Shown: in pieces, positions 22,939 through 34,600 of the stretch
Position numbering within the stretch: position 1 is the stretch's first letter
Layout: each line of letters starts with the position of its first letter
NCBI GenBank assembly: GCA_964023205.1
Contig: OZ026842.1
Location: 38,805,129-38,869,128 of the forward strand
Reading direction: 5' to 3'
From: Lutraria lutraria
Lineage: Eukaryota > Mollusca > Bivalvia > Venerida > Mactridae
DNA: 64,000 nt
The notes under the pieces: generated by a model
What the model saw: the letters and a program-made list of their open reading frames with translations, nothing else
The model's database searches: none
What the model was told of the DNA's origin: nothing
Program-made: the position numbers and the translations under genes

Positions 22939-23781
22939 CAGAGCAACAGATAAGGTTTTTTGTGTAATTGGGTAATACTCATTTTCTGAAGGAATTGAGT
23001 AATGAGAAAAACAATTGGGTATCCAACATATTGTTACCCCATAGAAATGAAATCTATTGGGTATTCTCATTATATGTTTGTATGCTGGAAATTTGAATCT
23101 TTGATGAGCCATCATAGGACCAAACACTGAGCACTAACTTGCCAAGCTTCAGTGTTACTCTTTTCTCACTTGGTCACTACACACACTGCATTTCAACATG
23201 TAAATTAATATCCACCTACTTATTCAATTTACAACCATTTGTATTTATCTGTCCAATTTCTAAATGTCTTTTGATTTTTATTATACCCAATGTGTGACTG
23301 CATTGTTTACAGTTTTTTACTGTTGTTTTCATGCCGACCCAGTCAACAAATGAAAGATTTTGCCATATATCGTCGCTAGACGAAACAGAATTTAAAATTA
23401 AATAATCGAGAATCTCTCTAACAATTACTGCACCTTCAGATATTTGTTTCTTTACATCAAAATATGAATTAAGCCTCAAGTGTGATCGGTGTTTTACGTT
23501 TTCCTCGTCTGTTGTTTTGATCGTGACAATTGCAGATAAACGCTTTCAATGTGCTCATAGTTCAATTACCGGAAGTTAGGCAAGCGTCTACATGACCGTG
23601 CAACTGGCTAAAAACACGTTTAGGACGAATTGAAAATTGTATCGGTACGCATGCTATTAGAATAAATTGCGTATTGAGTTTTTTGGTTTACGTTTTGTTA
23701 CGCATTAATTTTTATTTTAATTGGGTTTTAATCAATTTTATTTGCGTATTTACGCAAATACGCACCTTATCTGTTGCTCTG
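22939..23781. mobile_element. DNA transposon with perfect 18-bp terminal repeats
   Basis: CAGAGCAACAGATAAGGT at the left is repeated exactly in inverse at the right (23764-23781). ATGTGT flanks both ends (22933-22938, 23782-23787). The adjacent uninterrupted paralogue reads GCTTACTAGAATGTATAGAT, confirming insertion. Subterminal ATTGGGTA and CGCAAATACGC motifs recur. The 6-bp duplication does not fit hAT (8), piggyBac (4) or Tc1 (2). Superfamily not assigned. Confidence 0.85.
23216..23558 (-). CDS. Long open frame inside the 18-bp-TIR element, unknown
   Basis: The minus strand stays open for about 113 codons with no ATG at its start; internal residues include SSSDDIWQNLSFVDWVGMKT and VKNCKQCSHTLGI (a CxxC pair). 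It ends at a stop near 23216. The element is too short for a full transposase, so this may be a transposase fragment or a captured host exon. I recognise no domain. Confidence 0.3.
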
Positions 23782-23886
23782 ATGTGTAGATCTATACATA
23801 TGTCATCCCTTTGATCAATTATCAGTGCTTTTGTATTACTCAACCTGGATTTGACTTTGACATGATTTGACCTTAAAATGGATTAT

Positions 23887-24889
23887 TTTTAGCTCTCATG
23901 AGCACTTGTGCTCAGGGTGAGCTTTTGTGATCGGTCTTCGTCAAGCATCGTGCGTTTTACCTTGTGAACACACTAGGGGCCACATTTTTAGCTCAATTTT
24001 CACAAAACTGGGTCAGAATGTTAATATCAACAAAATCTCGAGTTCGACAATTGGCCATTTTGGGTGAAAAACTAGGTCACCAGAGCCAAATAAGGGAGAA
24101 CCTTGTGAACACTCTAGAAATCACTGTTTTGATTGGATCATCATGAAACCTAATCAGAATGATTGTCTTAATTAATATCTTGGGTGAGTTCCAACATGGG
24201 TTATCTTAGGTCAAAAACTAGGTTGCTAGGTCAAATCTTTATATGAACAACCATATTAACACTGTAGGTTTGACAGTTGTAATTGGATCTTCACCAAACT
24301 TTGTCAAATTATTTGTTTTAATGATAGAACAGTCAAATACAAAATGTGTCAGCTGGAGTGAATAACTAGGTCACTAGGTCAAATCTTTGGTAAAAACCTT
24401 GTTAAAGCTCTAGTTGTCACGGTTTTAATTGGATCTTCACCAAAACTTGTCAGATTGTTCGTCTTAATGATATTTGATATTAAGGACAAGTTCAAATATG
24501 GGTCACCAAGGGTAAAAAACTAGGTCATGCAGTCAAATCTTAGGAAAACCTTATTTACACTGTAGATGTAAAAGTTTGATTGGATCTTCACCAAACCTTG
24601 TCAGAATGTTTGTCTTAATGTTATGTAAGACAAGTTTTAACATGGGTCATCAGGGGTCAAAAAGTAGGTCACAAGGTCAAATCTTAAGAAAACCTTGTCT
24701 ATGCTGTAGTTGTCATGGTATTGATTGGATCTTCACCAAACCTTCTCAGAATGTTTGTTTTATTTATATGTAGGACAAGATTTAAAATAGGTCATCTGGG
24801 GTCAAAAACTAGGTCACAGGTTCAAAACAATATTTAAATGAGTGAACAACGATTGTCATGTGAGCGATATAGACCAACTTGACCCTTTT
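23887..24889 (+). mobile_element. Helitron-like element, AGCTC hairpin family
   Basis: The left end carries the palindrome GAGCACTTGTGCTC framed by AGCTC and GAGCT. Then come about six diverged monomers of roughly 130-145 bp with TTGGATCTTCACCAAACCTT, GTCAGAATGTTTGTCTTAAT and AAAAACTAGGTCAC. The right end contains GATTGTCATGTGAGCGATAT then CCCTTTTGTTT. No coding capacity. It sits inside the first copy of the 325-bp repeat. Confidence 0.75.
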
Positions 24890-24895
24890 GTTTGG

Positions 24896-25060
24896 CAGTC
24901 TTCAAACTAATTTTTTAAAGCACTAGCACAACCTGTATGTGGATTAATGAAAATAGAAAATTTACCACTAGCCCGAGTACACAATTTTGAGAAAGTTCAC
25001 AAGCCCAAATAGAAATTTACTTGCCCTGGGCTGTGGGCTAGTGGGTTAGCTTGAAGACTG
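24896..25060. mobile_element. 165-bp MITE with 6-bp target duplication
   Basis: CAGTCTTCAAACTAA at the left matches the inverse of the right end with one mismatch (CAGTCTTCAAGCTAA). GTTTGG is present directly outside both ends (24890-24895, 25061-25066). A second inverted pair inside (CACTAGCCC / GGGCTAGTG) means it could form a long hairpin. The uninterrupted paralogue near 26115 lacks it. Confidence 0.8.
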
Positions 25061-25127
25061 GTTTGGTGAACTAGATCTTAAGGTTTCGTCTTGCACCAAT
25101 ACCATACTAGAATGTTTTGATACTTAA

Positions 25128-25838
25128 GGTATTAGATGTATAATGCATTACCTTTATTCTGAATAGTACTCAAGTTCATGAATTTTACATGTATATTTTC
25201 TTTTTTTAAATTTTTATTTGATGTTTCGTATTTAGAACATGAATTTATGCAGTAATATGAAAGAAAAAAATCACTCCAAAATATTTTGTTTAGAGTATAG
25301 GAATTTATACATAGTTAATTAACGAAAATCAAGTAATCATGGATTTCTGACACACATCTCGGTAAAACTTTACAAAATTTGCTATAGACATCATACACAC
25401 ATAGTAGCTAATTTTGAGTAAATTTCCGGTGTTGCCCCGTTTTTGTTTTATCTAAGTGATATTTATCAATTTGTTCCTTTTTGGTGACAGGCAAAAATCT
25501 TGACTATATCTTAATTTACATTTTTCATTTTTTCTGCAACATACATGTAGCAGTTTCAAATATCATATTTATACCTTGGATTGACTAAATATTGGTTTCC
25601 CTTAGAGTTATACATATTTTTGCATTTAATGTGTCGTCTGTTATAAAGGTAGATCAATTTTCATACAGGTGTTTTCGTTAGATTTTACGTTCAGTGTGGA
25701 GGAAGAAAAATGGTCATAACTCTCTTAACTGATGGTGAAAGCTTTTAAAAATCACATGTGAGTGTACTAACAAATATACAATAGAATGACTATATTTAAA
25801 ATGCAATCCTCAACATTTCATATTATACATCTAATACC
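25128..25838. mobile_element. TTAA-targeting MITE (piggyBac or Kolobok type)
   Basis: The ends are a perfect 17-bp inverted repeat, GGTATTAGATGTATAAT, flanked on both sides by TTAA (25124-25127, 25839-25842). TTAA duplication is the hallmark of piggyBac and some Kolobok elements. The paralogue near 26160 reads GATACTTAAACAGTTGTTG, an uninterrupted single TTAA. The 711-bp interior is non-coding. Confidence 0.87.
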
Positions 25839-26745
25839 TTAAATAGTTGTTGCTTTGGACCAATCCTAATCCACCCATATCACCCAAACCTTGACTTGAC
25901 ATTAACTGGATTTGGACTGATAGTGTCAAAAACGGGCTATTTCTTGTTTAACGGGGAAAGTACGGTTTCGTCTAGCCTTAATATTGCTTACTAGAATGTA
26001 TAGATACATACACCATCCCTTCAATTACTAGTGCTTTTTTATCACCCAAACTGGATTTGACTTTGACATGATTTGACCTTAATATGTTATAAATGGACTA
26101 TTTTTTGGTTAACTAGATCTTAAGATTTCACATTGCTCCAATACCATACTAGAACATTTTGATACTTAAACAGTTGTTGACTCGGACCAATCCTAATCCA
26201 CCTTGATGTACACCAGTCTAAATTAGCTATTTCTCTATACTGACTTATGCCCTTTCATCTAGCCTTGGTGAACTACATTTTACCATTTTTTCAAGCATCA
26301 ACAATGCTTACCTGTATTGAATTTGGTTGTTCTCACATTTTTATACCCTCACTAGAAAATGGGGGCTATATTAGAGTCACTTTGTCTGTTGGTCTGTCTG
26401 TCTGCCTGTTAGTCTGCCATGCGCTACTCCCAACGCTGTAGCTCCAAGGTCGAGGTCACACTCAAGAGTTCAAAGGTCATTATTTTGGTCTTTTTGGCAT
26501 TTCTGCTCGGTAACTTAATGTAAAATAACGTATGACAAATGTTTACCACAGCTGGACAACTTGTCGCACGCAACTCCCATCACTGTAGTTCCAAGGTGCA
26601 GGTAACAGAATGCAAAGGTCATAATTTTGGTCATTTTGGCATGCTCGCTGTATAACTTTGTCATTGATTGTAGGATTTTGAGCCATTACTAGATGATGTA
26701 TCATGCGCTACTCCTATTGCTGTTGCTCCAAGGTCGAGGTCACAG

Positions 26746-26758
26746 AGGTCAAAGGTCA
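26746..26758 (+). promoter_or_regulatory. Perfect DR1 nuclear-receptor-type site
   Basis: AGGTCA-A-AGGTCA. DR1 spacing is the consensus for RXR, HNF4 and COUP-TF family receptors. Here it belongs to a repeat monomer; a weaker copy is at 28114-28126. Binding is untested. Confidence 0.4.
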
Positions 26759-26762
26759 TAAT

Positions 26763-27836
26763 TTTTAGCTCACCTGTCACAAAGTGACAGGGTGAGCTTT
26801 TCTGATCAGTCTCCGTCCGGCATCGTGCGTCATCAAACTTTATGTTGTGAACACACTATCTTCGATATTGGGCCATTTTGGGTGAAAAACTAGGTCACCA
26901 GGATTGGATAAGGGGAAACCTTGTGAACATTATAGAAATCACTAATGATTGGATCTTCATGAAACTTTGTCAGAATGTTTATTTCAATAATATGTAGGTC
27001 AAGTTTGATAATGGGTCATTTCCGATGAAAAACTAGGTCACTAGGGCTAATTGCTGGAGAATCTAGTGAGCACTCTAGAAGTCACTGTTTTAATTGGATG
27101 ATCATGAAACCTTGTCAGAATGTTTGTCTTTATAATATCTTGAACAAGCTCGAACATGGGTCATCTTGGGTCAAAAACTAGGTTGCTAGATCAAATCTTA
27201 TGAAAAACCATGTTAACACTGTAGATTTCAGTTATAATTGGATCTTCACCAAACATTGTTAAATTGTTTGTTTTAATGATATAACAGTCAAGTACAAATA
27301 TGGGTCATCTGGGGTCAATAACTAGGTCACCAGGTCAAGTCTTAGGTAAAATTTTTGTAAAAGCTCTAAATTGCATGGTTTTTATTGGATCTTGGCCTAA
27401 TCTTGTCTCAATGATATTAAGGATAAGTTCAAATATGGGTCATCTAGGGTCAAAAACTAAGTCACGAGGTCAAATCTTAGGAAAACGTTATTAATACTGT
27501 AGATGTCAAATTTTGATTGTATCTTCACCAAACCTTGTCAGAATGTTGTCTTAATGATATGTATTGTAAGACAAATTCGAAGATAGATCATCTGAGGTCA
27601 AAAACTAGGTCACAAGGTCAAATCTTAGTAAAACCTTGTCTTTGCTGTAGTTTTCATGGTTTTGATTGGATCTTCACCAAATTTTGTCAGAATGTTTGTC
27701 TTATTCATATGTAGGGCAAGTTGTAACATAGGTCATCTGGGATCACAAAACTAGGTCACCGGTTCAAACCAAAGTTTTAATGAGTGAACAGTGATTGTCA
27801 TGTGAGCGATGATAGTGTCATATTAGCCCTCTTGTT
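26763..27836 (+). mobile_element. Helitron-like element nested in the 26339 element
   Basis: The left end is TTTTAGCTCACCTGTCAC followed by AAAGTGACAGGGTGAGCTTT, a strong hairpin. The right end has GTCATGTGAGCGATGATAGT then AGCCCTCTTGTT. Monomers match those at 23887-24889. It splits the host monomer between AAAGGTCATAATTTT and TATCTTTTCGCGTGTCC, where intact monomers read AATTTTGGTCTTTTTGG. Confidence 0.78.
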
Positions 27837-28617
27837 ATCTTTTCGCGTGTCCGCGACAGATGTTCACCAATGCTAGACAGTGTGTTGCGTGCGACTCTCA
27901 TTGCTGTAGCTCCAAGTTCAATGTCCCACTTAGAATGTAAAGGTCATAATTTTGGTCTTTTTGGCGCGTGTGCTGTATGATTTTGTTTTGTCATTTATTG
28001 GAGTATTTTGAAATGAATATGAATAACTACAATGAATTATTGTTAACCACCACTAGACAATGTGTTGTGCACAACTCCCATCGCTGTAGCTCCAAGGTCG
28101 AGGTCACACTTAGAGGTCAAAGGTAATAATTTTGAACGTTTTGGAGTGTCCGCTGTATTATTTTATCATTGATGGTAGGACTTTGAAATGAATAACCACA
28201 ACTGTTAACCACCACTAGACAATGTGTTGTGCACAACTCCCATCGCTGTAGTTCCAAAGTACAGGTCACAATTAGAATGCAAAGGTCATTATTTTGGTCT
28301 TTTTCGTTTGTCCATTGTATTACTTTTTCATTGATTGTAGCATTTTAAAATGAAATACCACAATTATTGTAAACCACCACTAGATGATGTGTCACGCGCA
28401 ACTCCAAAGTCGAGGTCACACTTAAGTTCAAAGGTCATAATTTTGGTATTTTTTTGGTGTGTCTGCTCTTTAACTTCCTTCTTCATTTGAAATTAATTAC
28501 TGCAAATGTTACCCACCACTAGACGTTTTGTCGCCCTCAAATCATATTGCTGTAGCTCCAAGGTCTTTGCAGCATGTGAGGGTATTTGTCACCTTGTGAC
28601 AGCTCTAGTTGATGCAG

Positions 28618-28695
28618 TTACAGGACTGATGGGGTTATTTTTTCTGTACAGATTTTAACATCTATGCGGGAAAAATAATTCCATAAGTCCTGTAA
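28618..28695. mobile_element. Short palindromic element
   Basis: TTACAGGACT at the left is matched in inverse at 28686-28695 (AGTCCTGTAA), with partial pairing inward (GATGG / CCAT). At 78 bp it is the size of a minimal MITE or a stray hairpin. No duplication seen. Confidence 0.4.
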
Positions 28696-28908
28696 ACTTA
28701 TCTGGAAGATTTGGAATCTAAATGAGCTCAATGTATAAAAGTAATTTATTACCTTTACACATTGACCTTATTTAAGTTCTAATATTTGTTAAGTTTATTT
28801 AAACAAATCATAATGAGGTCAATGAAAGTAGAGTTACTTACACATTGACCTCATTTAGATTGTAAATCTGTGTCAAGCTTGCCACATGGGCTATATGTGT
28901 TTATTGAA

Positions 28909-29335
28909 CATGGTGTCTTGTTTCCTCTATCCGATACTCCTGGCTATCCAACGGGAATGCCAACATTAGCAACAAACACACTACATCAAACTTAATTCCC
29001 TTAGGTGAACGCCCCAAGTTTGTTGGTTTGTTTGTTGAGTATAGTGGTAGTATCATCAGGACGAGAATTTGTCTTTCACTCTTTGCTCATTCTTGTAGTC
29101 TCACTAGTGATGACATATGCTAGAATGTGTTCTGTGTGATGCACCATATTCTATCAAACTTCTTCCTTTTGACTGGATTGATGTTCAGCCAATCCAAATT
29201 AGACACTTAGATGTCTTAAACATGAACACACTTTTTGATACTGTCTGGATTAATTACATAAAGGAAACAGACTATGCAATTTACTGTGATAACTTTTTAG
29301 CTAACCTGAGCACCAAGTGCTCGAAGAGCTATTAG
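28909..29335 (+). other. Two overlapping unexplained open frames
   Basis: One frame is open from about 28917 to 29109 without a starting ATG. A second runs 29117-29335 from ATG and contains SIKLLPFDWIDVQPIQIRHL and NTLFDTVWINYIKETDYAIY. The second has the look of a retrotransposon C-terminal fragment, but I cannot name it. The Helitron-like element starting at about 29294 cuts its end. Confidence 0.3.
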
Positions 29336-31050
29336 TGTCTATCAATGTCCGGCGTCCGGCTTCCACAGTTAGGGTTGTTAACTCTCTAGGGGTCACAGTT
29401 TTGATTGGATCTTCGTCAATCTTATTCAGAATATTTGTCTCAATGATATCTTGGACAAGTTTTGATCAAGGGTCATCTAGGGTCATAAATTAGGTGACCT
29501 AGACAAATCCCATGAAAATCTTGTTAACATTCTAATGGTCACAGTTTTGATTGGATCTTCATCAAACTTTGTCAAAATGTTTGTCTTAATAATATCTTGG
29601 ACAAGTTTGAACATCGGTCATCTTGGGACATGTATAAGGTCAGGGGGTCCAATCCCCGGAAAACATTGTTAACACTGTAATGACCACAGTTTTGATTGGA
29701 TCTTCTCCAAAATTTGTCAGAATGTTTGCCCTTATCGCGGGCTTAGCGCAAAACGGTTGTAACTGCAATAATATGATGTATTTGAGGAGTTCAAACATGA
29801 GTCATTTAGGAAAAAAGTATCAATCTGGAGGTCACAGTTTTAATTTGATCTTCATCAAATCTTGTCAGAATGTATGTCTTTCTGATATCTTCGACAAAAA
29901 TAAAAATTAGGGCACCAGGGGTCAAGTCATTGGTAAACTTTAATTACACTGTAAAGATAACATTGTTTATCAAATCTTGATGACAGTTGCTCAAAATATC
30001 TGATTTCTTGGTCATTGTTAGGCTCTGACCTAGTTAAATGTTAAGAAAGAAGTTGCAATGATATGAAAGAAATTGCAGTCTTGACTCAGGTGAGTGAAAA
30101 AGGGCCATCATGGCTAGGGCTGCAACGATTCAGGTACCCTACTGATTGGTTCGAATTTGGTTGTAACCTACTCATTTATCTAATATTTTATTCGGATATG
30201 TATGTCAATAAACATAAATTAATACAGGATTTTTTTCAACCTGGCCCCAGTTTCACACCCTAAAATGTTTTTATTCAAACTCAATTTGCATATTAAATAT
30301 TACATTTTTGTTGTATGCTATTTAGAATGTCGTATTAGAAAAAGGTACAATGTTGGTCTAAAATTAGTTTCCCACAATTGAAACAATTTACCAATTTACA
30401 ATTTCTGGTCGAAGACGCAAGATTCCTAGATAGAACAAGAAAAATTGTACAGCAGATATAAGATAACAGAAGAGCAGACCAACACATTCAGTCAAACATG
30501 ACAGGTTATGCGACGAAAAGCAAATCCAATGACTGACCAATCAAAATAACCGACATCACCATTAGCCATCAAATGGCCAGTTTGACCTTATTACCATGTA
30601 CTCGCAAACAACCAGAATAAACTCATACCCATGACTAAAATTCGTCAAGAAAATACATGAGTTAATACTTGAGTTTCTATTCAACTTTGTACTGTGAAAC
30701 TGAGGCCAGACTAATGAAATTTTATGCCAAAAATATGTACAAGCCATTATGCTGTATGCACAGTTTTGCAGTGCATGTATAACACATAATTAGTTTTCAT
30801 TTTTTCTTAAACGCAAAATCTTGCAACACATTTGATTTTAGTGACGCTGGTAGGTCAACAAGCAGTTTTTTGTGGGCTATATTTTGTTTTGTTTATGTGC
30901 GATGCAGTGAATGAAATGTCATGCACGCTACTTGGATAATGTTACTGACGGCATACACTGAATGACAGTGCCGAAGACGTATGCCATGCATTCGGATAAA
31001 TTCGATCTTTGGTGATTCGTTGCAGTCCTAATAATGACCCTATTGTTATA
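29294..31050 (+). mobile_element. Helitron-like element interrupted by a hAT-like element
   Basis: The left end TTTTAGCTAACCTGAGCACC with AAGTGCTCGAAGAGCT is the AGCTC hairpin family. Monomers with TGATTGGATCTTCATCAAAC follow. The right end begins AAAAAGGGCCATCATGGC at 30098-30114 and resumes as ATAATGACCCTATTGTTATA at 31031. The terminal GGGCCATCATGGCCC hairpin is therefore split by a 916-bp insertion. Confidence 0.7.
30115..31030. mobile_element. hAT-like non-autonomous element
   Basis: Left TAGGGCTGCAACGATTCA and right (reverse complement) TAGGACTGCAACGAATCA match at 16 of 18. Imperfect 8-bp flanks ATCATGGC (30107-30114) and ATAATGAC (31031-31038) fit the 8-bp hAT duplication with two changes. 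No complete transposase frame. Confidence 0.72.
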
Positions 31051-31090
31051 CACTTCCTTTTTAAATTAAATGTCAAATTCGCTTAGGTAT

Positions 31091-31640
31091 GATTGTTTGT
31101 AGTGCTCTGGCCGATCTGTTTAAATCAAGAATGGGATTTCCTTCTTGACAAATTAATTGGATGCCTGGATTTCTGTTGGTCTCATACCAATTGACTCGAG
31201 TAAGTGTCAAGTCCTGAATTATTTTACCATATAACCTGTTTCCCTTTAAATAAACAGTGCCCATTGTCAGAAAATGTCCCGCATGATTTGATTTTGAAGT
31301 AATTTGACACAAATGATCAGCATGTCTAGATGACATGTCATGCGCAAAACTAGTGGCGTTTGATCAAAGTTCAAGGTCACAAGGTCACAGTGGACACTTA
31401 AAGTTTGTGCATATTCCTTATATGGCTATAGTGAAGTACATGTTTGTGTTGGGCTCATATTTCTGTCATGCCTAATTGGTTTTTGAAATAGATTGGCACA
31501 GATGATCATAATATCAAGACAATGTATCATGTGCTAAAACTAAGCCATTTTTTAATATCAGATAAAAAAATACAAAAAATGCCTACCTACCTACCTACAC
31601 ACCTCTGGAAATAATGGTCAGAGCACTACAAACAAACAAT
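31091..31640. mobile_element. Element with GTTTGTAGTGCTCTG termini
   Basis: ATTGTTTGTAGTGCTCTGGCC at the left is inverted at the right as GGTCAGAGCACTACAAACAA. The interior contains AAGGTCACAAGGTCACAG and a CCTA tetranucleotide run (about 31582-31598). Target duplication unclear. Confidence 0.6.
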
Positions 31641-31675
31641 TTTTAGCTCATATAGGGCCATCATGGCCCTCTTGT
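31641..31675 (+). mobile_element. Minimal Helitron-like relic: 5' and 3' ends fused
   Basis: TTTTAGCTCATATA (family 5' end) runs straight into GGGCCATCATGGCCCTCTTG (family 3' end). The monomer core is completely absent, so this is a near-empty internal-deletion derivative of 35 bp. Confidence 0.6.
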
Positions 31676-31679
31676 CTAA

Positions 31680-34600
31680 AACTAGTTAAATAATGTCATG
31701 AAATTGCAAAAGAATCCTTTGTAAAAAGTCACATGACAAAGACAAGTCACATGACTAAAAAGGAATGGAAAAATACAAGTGCATAGTGGAAAATAAGGGT
31801 ACATTGTATTCTAAAGATAGTTACAATTGATTATTAAACAATGATATAAGCTACAAAAAGTTTACAATGTTAGTGTGTTTAGGAATTACGACAAAATAGT
31901 TCAGTAATTATTATTGTGATAAAACTTAGATGATACAGAATCTAAATATAGATTAGCTTAAAATTAATACATTTCTAAATAGACAGGGCAGCTAAAAATT
32001 CTTAATATTTCAACTGTGAAACATATAAAAGTCCTGATGAACTAAACTTATTATGTAATACTACATAGGTTAATTATGTAATAGAATGTTGTAAAAATGA
32101 AACTTTACTATAAACACATCAATACATTATGTACATGTATAATTAGTTTCATCTATTAATCTGATTGCTTTCTTTATTTTTTAATGTGAACTACATGACC
32201 ATAAGTTGTCGATGTGCCATAAAACACTGTATAAATTGTATTTATAAAGCTTTATCAAAAGTCCTATGATTGGCAGAATAATTGTTTGATGTGATAAGAA
32301 TCATATCCAAATACCTTAATTTGCATAATGAATACTGGAACCAAACAGTAAGTTTTGAAAGGCCTATAAAAGAAATGAAAGGGAGGCACTATGATATTAA
32401 AAATCTACAAGATCAAACATTTTCAATGTAAACATTGCATTGTTTTCCTCTTTTCAAAAGTAAAAAAAAAACATTTTTCATTGATAATCTTTTTGTGAAA
32501 ATGAGTAGGACATTTTCAGCATTCACAACAGTGTCCACTTTCTAATTCAAACAGTTTTAATCCGATCTTGAGTAGTGGAAATGTTTATGGCCATACGATC
32601 TCAGTCAAGTTCGATAACCAGCCCAAATGCTGAGTTATGCCACTTGATACATTGAAAATTGACTATAATTGTAGGGTTCACCCTCAAGTCGACCAGTTAT
32701 CGATTTCCCTCCATAGTGTCCCAAACCTTTTGAATGGCGTAATTTATGTAGCATTTCTTGTCAGATCTTCAATGTAATGATATAGCACTGACCTTGAAAT
32801 AATTTAAGTTGACTCACAAAAAACATCCGTCTGATATTTTTACATAAATTTTATGCCTGAAATAATTACAGAATATACTGAGGCGTAAAAAGAATTTGTT
32901 TCTGTTACCCCTCCTACCCTAATTTTTCTGATGACCGTAGACTTTATTTGGCCTGAGGAATGGTACATTCACATTCTCACTTTTTTAAAACTTTTCTGAT
33001 TGCTTTTCAAGAGCCAGAGCAAATAAAGGATGAAAGACATTCCAGACCTTCATACAAGGGCTGATTCAGCTTCAATATAACTCTTACAGTCCACAAATTG
33101 AATCATGAATCTTTTGTTATCAAGTAACCCATCTAAAACTTATCTAATACTACAACTTATTCCATGTATGTAAAATATAACTCAGGTAGTATAAATATGT
33201 CATAACCTACAAATGACACTAATTGGAATTGTCTTAGCAATAATGTTAAATAAATTAGATCCAATGGTATAAGTAAAAAAACTGTAAGTTTCATCAGTTA
33301 TCTAAAAAGTTATTTGCTATTATATTTTTCTCTAGACTTTGACTGTTGTTTTACCTGTGTCCTATACACAGATGAGTATCTAGTACTGGTTCTTTCCAGG
33401 ATAGATGGTTAGGTGAACTGTCAGTCTCATATGACTCTGATTGTATTCTAAAAATAAAACAACAAAACAAAAGTGATTTATGCAAAAAACTCCCTTAAGG
33501 ATCCTCACTGTTACATTAAGCTATATTGTTGAATCTTGATTTTGTTTGAAAAGGATCAAATAATAGCTTGATATATACTTCGTTAGTCCAGATACTTTTG
33601 CAGGGGACATGCAAATAAAGTATCAAAGAGGTTGTATTATGGGAATTGACTAAAAATTCAGTGTCTGCTCTCATATAAGTCAACCAATTATCAACTGATG
33701 TTTATCAGCTTTGATCTGGGTCTTGTTCGATAATCAGCCCTATTGCACCAGGCACTTATGATTAACGCCCCTTGATACATTGAAAATTGACTAAAAATTC
33801 TAAGTCAAGCAATTATCAACAGATTTTCACCAAATTTTGTTGAAATGTTTATTGATATTAGATATCAAATTGCTGCATGAAGGTCACACACAGTAAGCAG
33901 TTACCATTGGTGCTGTAACTTTATCGAATTTCTATTTTAGCGCAATAGACCCATTTCTAAAGGTCTACTGTATGGTTATCATTTTGGCAATAAGTCCTGA
34001 ACTAGTTTAATATATGAGATGTACGGGCAATGCTTTTAGCATCTTTTCCACCCTCATGGAAACAATTTGTTCAAATCATATAAAAGCAATTTAGGAATTT
34101 CAAAAAAATCATATTTATACATGGTTTCAACTACTTCCAGAACTATTTATTTCCAAACGTAAAAATCCATAATAGGGATATACCCAGTGCTCCAAGTAAG
34201 TTTTTTGCTGTATATCAGTATATAAACCAGTTGAAGATAATAGCGGATGTTGCGATTTAGAAAAGCATGATTTACCCATAAACACCCTAGATGATTTGTG
34301 AAAATGTTAGAAATTAAAGTATGGGATGGAGAAATGTGTTAATGCAATGATTTATAATTATTATGATTATATAAATGCGCTTATCTGTTTCACTAGCTCA
34401 TATGTATAGAATCTTCCTTATATGCAAACAATCACTCATTTTTATGGAAAGTTGAACATTACAGTGAATAAGACTATAGATGGAATATAAAAGAGTGATT
34501 ATTTATTATTGAAGAATGTACTAAAATTATCAACTTATGGTATAAGGTATGATTTATTGCAAGTTGTCATGTGATCATTTGAATGTCTTGTTATGATTGG

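Larger units (their letters stand above)
22786..26330 (+). repeat. About 325-bp tandem repeat, first copy split by insertions
   Basis: The copy at 25845-26170 is continuous. The first copy is spread over 22786-22938, 23782-23886 and 25061-25127, and joins at 25839. A third, partial copy starts at about 26170 (TTGACTCGGACCAATCCTAA). Shared landmarks are CACCCAAACCTTGACTTGAC, GGATTTGACTTTGACATGAT and ACTAGATCTTAAG. The gaps in the first copy are exactly occupied by four separately listed elements. Confidence 0.85.
26339..28608 (+). mobile_element. Helitron-like element, TATACCCTC family, with nested insertion
   Basis: It begins TTTATACCCTCACTAGAAAA and ends with the hairpin TTGTCACCTTGTGACAGCTC then TAG and T. 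The end is almost the same as at 22502, so both are one family. Monomers contain GCTGTAGCTCCAAGGTCGAG, AGGTCAAAGGTCA-like blocks and CCACTAGACAATGTG. The core is interrupted at 26763-27836 by a different Helitron-like element. Confidence 0.7.
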
